In this document: positions 60,170 to 64,000 of the stretch, one piece after another
Numbering within the stretch: position 1 is the first letter of the stretch
How the letters are laid out: every line of letters starts with the position of its first letter
DNA from: Nymphaea colorata
Taxonomy: Eukaryota > Streptophyta > Magnoliopsida > Nymphaeales > Nymphaeaceae
Direction of reading: 5' to 3'
DNA: 64,000 nt
Assembly (NCBI RefSeq): GCF_008831285.2
Contig: NC_045146.1
Span: 23,763,703-23,827,702, forward strand
The notes under the pieces: model-generated
The model's database searches: none
The model's input: only the letters and a program-made list of their open reading frames with translations
Told to the model about the DNA's origin: nothing
Program-made: the position numbers and the translations under genes

Positions 60170-61352
60170 GGCTTGTATGGCAATAATAACCGTATCCATG
60201 AATTTGATGTAATATTCAAACTCTGCATTTTTCAAGTTCCACAGACAACTTTAATAAATGAAAATAATCAAGTAGCATGATTCAGAAAACACATAAAACT
60301 CACCCGGCCGGCTGGCCCATTATGCAAGAAGTTTCTGCTTTTCATTTATGATCCATATTGCTTCTAAAACTGAATTGCAAAAAAATTAATTTGATCCTTT
60401 ATGTTTCACTTAATCTCTGAGTTATAGGTCGTGTAATTGCGTTTCAGAATCCTTTTTTGATGACAGATTTGAGGAAGATTTCCATGCATCTTCTCTCCGA
60501 CCATTGTCAATTGCCTCGCAGTCCATGAGATCCTCTTCTCATGGCAACCGACCGCCCTAAAAGCTGGAAATGTTTTACATGGACAACAAACTAAAGCAGT
60601 GCAGAGGATCCGTAACCTGTTCGGCTTTTGGGCTTTCGTGAATTATCAATCGCTGGCCTATAACCAACGTGAAGATAGCAAGAAAGAAAAACCAAATGTC
60701 TCAGAAATTGAAAAAGCAAATGAATTATGCTGAAAATGGTCTAAATGGTCATGTCCCTCATACACCGGCTCGCACAATAATAGTACGGGAATTGTACTCG
60801 GGCGTCTCCTACGTAATACAAGCAAACCTTCCTTAACGGCACAGATTTTAAGCAAATAAATTTGCAAAAAATAACCCACAATGACAGGACCAAGTACTAT
60901 GGATTAAGGAGGCGGCCATGGAAGAAATGCTGCAGAAGGGTTGGAACAACTTTTAACGTTAAAGTTGCGACTAGAAGCATCATTCAGCAAAAATCACTAA
61001 AAAAAAAAATGTGGTGATTATGATGGAAAATCTGTCTAATCGAACCGGGCACCATTTTTCACCACACAATAAATACTCTATTCCATACCAAACTCACTAT
61101 AATCCACCGCCAATTCACGTTTGGAGTCACGTTCAGGTATAATCAAACACCCAAGTCATAGGATGAAAACAGTTGACTGCTAACTATAGCAGTACCGGCA
61201 GAAATGGCAAGATAAAATAAGAGGAGAGCGAGGACCTGTTGCTGCGTCTTAGGGCGTTGCAAGGCAGCCCTTGCGACGTTGCATATATAACAGAGACGGA
61301 CCCCCGCCTTCTTCTTGCTCTTCAACTCCGACTCTGCATTTCTTTCGCCCAT
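54330..61352 (-). CDS. CTU1: Cytoplasmic tRNA 2-thiolation protein 1 (CTU1/NCS6/ROL5)
   Basis: With CTU2 it thiolates uridine 34 of tRNA Lys, Glu and Gln in the cytosol, using sulfur carried by URM1. Ten exons give 364 residues: 61352-61236, 60044-59930, 59693-59551, 58860-58741, 57106-56994, 56895-56803, 56697-56657, 56504-56438, 56299-56188 and 54503-54330. All phases agree. Visible landmarks are the N-terminal zinc pairs C21/C24 and C41/C44, the PP-loop SGGKDS at 74-79 (split by intron 2), [13 protein letters not shown], the catalytic-type CTFC (156-159), [16 protein letters not shown]207, the C-terminal pair CERC (298-301) with CKAC (310-313), and the conserved ending CGSLDF. The length fits plant homologues (about 355). 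Intron 6 (56802-56698) is AT-AC; the other introns are GT-AG. Introns hold a TA microsatellite (intron 1) and a foldback element (intron 4). The gene looks complete and functional. Confidence 0.95.
55730..55817. repeat. 44-bp tandem duplication in CTU1 intron 9
   Basis: Units start at 55730 and 55774, each beginning 'ttctagatcttcctcac' and containing 'ttcaccaatttgcacca', with a few differences. Confidence 0.85.
55921..55987. repeat. (CT)n-(TA)n microsatellite in CTU1 intron 9
   Basis: A CT-rich tract at about 55921-55952 is followed by an uninterrupted TA tract to about 55986. Confidence 0.95.
56698..56802 (-). other. AT-AC (U12-type) intron in CTU1
   Basis: Read on the minus strand the intron starts ATATCCTTTA (56802-56793) and ends GTGCTAC (to 56698). 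The U12 branch-site core CCTTAAC lies at 56714-56708, so the branch adenosine is about 11 nt before the end. These are the textbook U12 AT-AC signals. Splicing here joins GTTAT to GTATGC and gives EIVMYAYFKR, the sequence conserved in the family. No GT-AG choice that I tried gives both the right frame and the conserved residues. Confidence 0.9.
57312..57672. mobile_element. Foldback (MITE-like) element in CTU1 intron 4
   Basis: The left end (about 57312-57405) contains 'ggtatgtgggtatggcgaca' and 'cgggtacgggtacggc'. The right end (about 57612-57672) contains their imperfect reverse complements ('gccgtacccgtatcgccata', 'cccatacccgta'). The centre is AT-rich and non-coding. This fits a non-autonomous DNA element; the superfamily is not assigned. 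Confidence 0.6.
58056..58105. repeat. Perfect 25-bp tandem duplication in CTU1 intron 4
   Basis: Units 58056-58080 and 58081-58105 are identical (gaaccaaacagtaagcatta plus 5 bases). Confidence 0.95.
60090..60168. repeat. Long (AT)n microsatellite in CTU1 intron 1
   Basis: About 78 bp of uninterrupted AT dinucleotides, beginning less than 50 bp upstream of the intron 1 acceptor (60045) on the minus strand. Confidence 0.98.
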
Positions 61353-62761
61353 CGAGCAACTCTCAATCTTTCTCTTAGTCTCTCACTCTCTTTCAATCCG
61401 CTGGGTGAGATCGACAGGATAAGGATTCGCGTTCATCAAAAGCAAACTTACTAGGTTCCGAATTGATCTGAAGTTTTCCCCTCCACGCCGTTACGATCAC
61501 ACACGTTCTCTTATGATGTCGGCCGTTCCATGAGCCAAAAAAAGCTTCAATATACAACGAAAATGGAAGCCCTCGTACCTCCTCCAGCCGGCCGTCACCA
61601 GTCGCCGGCCGGCGATGGAGGTAGATATATATATAGAGAGAGGGAAACCGGGGTGCCCTCTTCGTCCGACGCGCTTGATCGAAGGCACCCCGGGTCCTAG
61701 GATCCGAGAATCTCAAATCCACTACAGATATAAAATCCAAGCAAACAAACACCTGCCTCAGTTCCTGTGTGTCTCGGTTTGGTTTTTGGATCATGCATGC
61801 GATTTGAGCCTTCATTCGATTTGCTGCTTTCACAGCAGTTTAGTTTTAATTCGCCTTTTCTAAATTGTTAGTATTTTTTCTTCTTATTTGGAGGCATATG
61901 TTTTCAGACCATGTTATCTTCCATTTTTTTCAAATATTTATTTTAGAGTTCCACTTTTAGTTAGCTTATGCATTTGTCATGTAAATGGATCTCAATTCTA
62001 CTTTCATTATCAGTTTATAAGAAATACTTTTAAGAAAGAGGCATAAATATGTGTTTTTAATTAAGGTTATCTTCCTTATATTTAATGACTAAGTTTGTTT
62101 ACTTACACCGTTGATGCAATTAATTAATATTTATCACACTAGAAAAACACTGAAATTAGAGAGATAACTTTCACAAAAAACATTACAATACTAACAAGAA
62201 CACACTCAAATTTCAAGTAACTTTGTTTTAGGGTGCTTTTGTGATGCCACCAACAATTTAAAATCTTAGTGTCAAAATTTGATTTATTGGCTCAACGGGA
62301 TTGGGCTTGGCTGAGTCGGTTTAAATTCGTGCTGGATTTGGATCCCATCTTGTAGGAATTGAATAGAACCGACTTGCTTTAAAATCGATAGTGTAAATAA
62401 GTTTTGATCTCAGTGGGGTTTCAGCTTTTGTATGGACTTAGATCCAGATGGGCAATTGGACGCCGACTCAAACCCAATTAGCGCGACCCGGTTTTATTGA
62501 ACCTCGTTTACTGGATTTGGCCCATTTGGGTTCACGAAATAGTTCTAATCCATTGGGCATTATCAGAGTCTCAAATATGGGGCTTTTATGTTTCCCAACC
62601 CACTTGCCAGTTTAGATCCAAACCAGGCAATTTAGGCCCAGGTCCAGGCTTGGCTTGGGTATTGCAACAGAGTCCGACCCGTGAGAGAGCTCCCCTTTTT
62701 TCCTGAGCGTTCACAGTGGCGAGAGAGAAGAGAGGGAGGGAGAGGCGGAGACCGGGAGGAG
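61353..62761. other. Region between CTU1 and the next gene
   Basis: CTU1 reads leftward from 61352, and a possible gene reads rightward from 62762, so this would hold both promoters. The minus-strand frame at 61393-61833 (146 residues) overlaps a small TA/GA tract, has a low-complexity 'LYIYIYL' part and resembles no protein; I do not call it a gene. The stretch 62280-62660 reads like a dispersed repeat. Confidence 0.45.
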
Positions 62762-62872
62762 ATGCATCGAGCTCTGCTTTTCCGCCATTTCAGGGGAAGA
62801 ACTCTCGGGGCTTTGGATGGCGTTGCCCATGGAAGAACCGCCATCAGTCGCCAAATCGAACCAGCGGCTTAT
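62762..62872 (+). CDS. Possible first exon, organelle-targeted protein (partial)
   Basis: MHRALLFRHFRGRTLGALDG and 17 more residues up to EPAAY, then a donor GT at 62873 (gtatgtaa) followed by a CT-rich tract. The Arg-rich N-terminus without acidic residues in its first 19 positions resembles a mitochondrial presequence. An acceptor 'tactgcag' at 63391-63398 would join it in frame to a short exon (63399-63515, INRRMCGNPEFSS and onward) with a stop at 63513, giving about 75 residues. I do not recognise either part, and the true second exon may lie beyond the window. The frame is also open upstream to an ATG at 62681; the inner ATG is preferred for the presequence. Confidence 0.4.
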
Positions 62873-64000
62873 GTATGTAACCATCTCTCTCTCTCTCTCT
62901 CTCTCTTCCTCCTGAATTCTTGCTGATAGACACCTTCCAACGACGCACGTTTTAGATGTTTCGCTGCTGACAAATGCGGGACATGTTGATTTTTACTGCT
63001 TCCTTCTGTTTCTTGTTCCTCTGATACATATACGATCGGCCCCTTATGCAGCTATATATTTATTGACTAGGATATAACTATATTGTCCATTGGACATGAT
63101 TTACATGACGAGCTTGATATGAGGAAAATGAGCTGTTTTCGTGTAATGAAGTGATTTCCTTTTTAAGGGGATTTTTCTTTTCCCTTTTCTCCGGACAAGC
63201 AAGATAGGATGGGAGATGGAAAACCAATCGCATTACTAGGTATCGATTGATGCGGTTCGAATTGTATGGTTTTGACCTTAACCAGTCCACTTGCGACAAC
63301 AAGAAAATGGGGCGTCTGCATGTTGGACAACCAGAGTGCATCATCTTTCTTTCTTGAGTAATTGGATCCCAATGAAAATTTAAAATGTGGTACTGCAGAT
63401 AAACCGAAGGATGTGTGGAAACCCTGAATTTTCATCTGGTTGTTGCTCGAGTGAAGCTCTGGATTGTACTCCCTGGTCATACATTGCATCAATTGTCTCA
63501 CCATTGAATTGGTGATCCTCTTGACCTTACATTTTTGTTCCCCGATTGGTGTGCCCTACCTTTCTAGGGGGACATTTTTATGTCGATTTAGGTTGATCGC
63601 TTGCTTGGTTGATCGATGTCATTTATTTCGGTCTCTCTGAGGAATGCTAATTTGGTGTCGTTTGGATGGAAAAATCTCACATTGAAGACTGTCGCTGTTT
63701 CTCTTGATATTTCGTTTTGTTCTGTAACTTTAAGCGGTATCATCAGCCTGAAACGCCAATGAGCGTGAAGAGTCAAGTTCGTCTAGGTGTCTCCTTTATG
63801 TACTATTGGATTGTATGGCATAAAGGATGTGTTTCCAATAGGCAGACCTCAGAAGAGAAATTTCAAATTATTAAGTTAGCTATGAAGAAGCATGAAATTG
63901 GATGCTTTGAATATGTCTATAACAATTGTACATGCATATCTATTCACATGTGCCAGAGGTGGAACCAGTAACACGAGGAGGGGGGGGTGGGGAGGCACAA
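62873..64000. other. Probable intron and downstream sequence
   Basis: A CT microsatellite follows the donor (about 62883-62908). Beyond the candidate exon at 63399-63515 no further coding block is recognised up to the window edge. Confidence 0.35.

Noticed and set aside
61393-61833. 146-residue minus-strand frame upstream of CTU1
   Set aside because: Crosses a TA/GA tract, has no recognisable domain and lies in the promoter side of CTU1.
1-64000. tRNA or rRNA genes and CRISPR arrays
   Set aside because: No convincing tRNA A/B box pairs or rRNA-like blocks were noticed by eye, and CRISPR is not expected in plant nuclear DNA. The primer-binding sites are tRNA-complementary but are parts of the gypsy element.

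Overview
This is nuclear DNA of a flowering plant. The evidence is GT-AG introns (plus one probable AT-AC intron), an SK-type dehydrin, a plant-style NDUFB2/B8-like complex I subunit, a tandem array of the plant-only DUF241 family, and Ty1/copia and Ty3/gypsy retrotransposon fossils in AT-rich intergenic DNA. I cannot name the species.

Region 1 (about 0.7-23.1 kb) is a one-sided DUF241 (PF03087, BPS1-like) array. All recognisable copies are on the minus strand and all look intronless. Four copies appear whole (4324-5166, 9928-10800, 18452-19291, 22193-23029). One has its C-terminus replaced after a perfect 44-bp tandem duplication (7129-7914). Two are decayed pseudogenes (about 758-1490 and 13301-14172). 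Stray pieces remain as well: a promoter/5' leader without a body (about 12.34-12.72 kb) and an orphan 3' flank (about 6.03-6.25 kb). Several copies share a conserved 5' region with a TATA box roughly 75-100 bp before the ATG and a motif close to ACGAGTGGCTTG..TCGGCCAACCAACAT. The 3' end of a Ty1/copia fossil sits inside the array at 11.3-12.0 kb. A near-perfect 59-bp foldback lies at 17.0 kb.

Region 2 (23.1-37.3 kb) has no recognised host gene. Its main feature is a 7.9-kb palindromic Ty3/gypsy composite (29418-37310): two 5' halves (LTR, primer-binding site, partial gag) arranged tail to tail as inverted repeats of about 3.8 kb around a 0.35-kb spacer that contains a stray LTR piece. The whole palindrome is bracketed by one 5-bp direct repeat (tcaac), as if it integrated as a unit.

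Region 3 (37.3-64 kb) is ordinary genic DNA: an NDUFB2-type complex I gene (minus, three exons seen), a two-exon acidic/His-rich dehydrin (plus) with DRE and ABRE-like promoter elements, a 112-residue single-TM/coiled-coil protein (minus), and a complete ten-exon CTU1/NCS6 tRNA thiolase gene (minus, 61352-54330, 364 residues). Intron 6 of CTU1 fits only as an AT-AC U12-type intron. A possible first exon of a further gene lies at 62762-62872. These genes do not form a pathway together; the only functional unit suggested by clustering is the DUF241 family.
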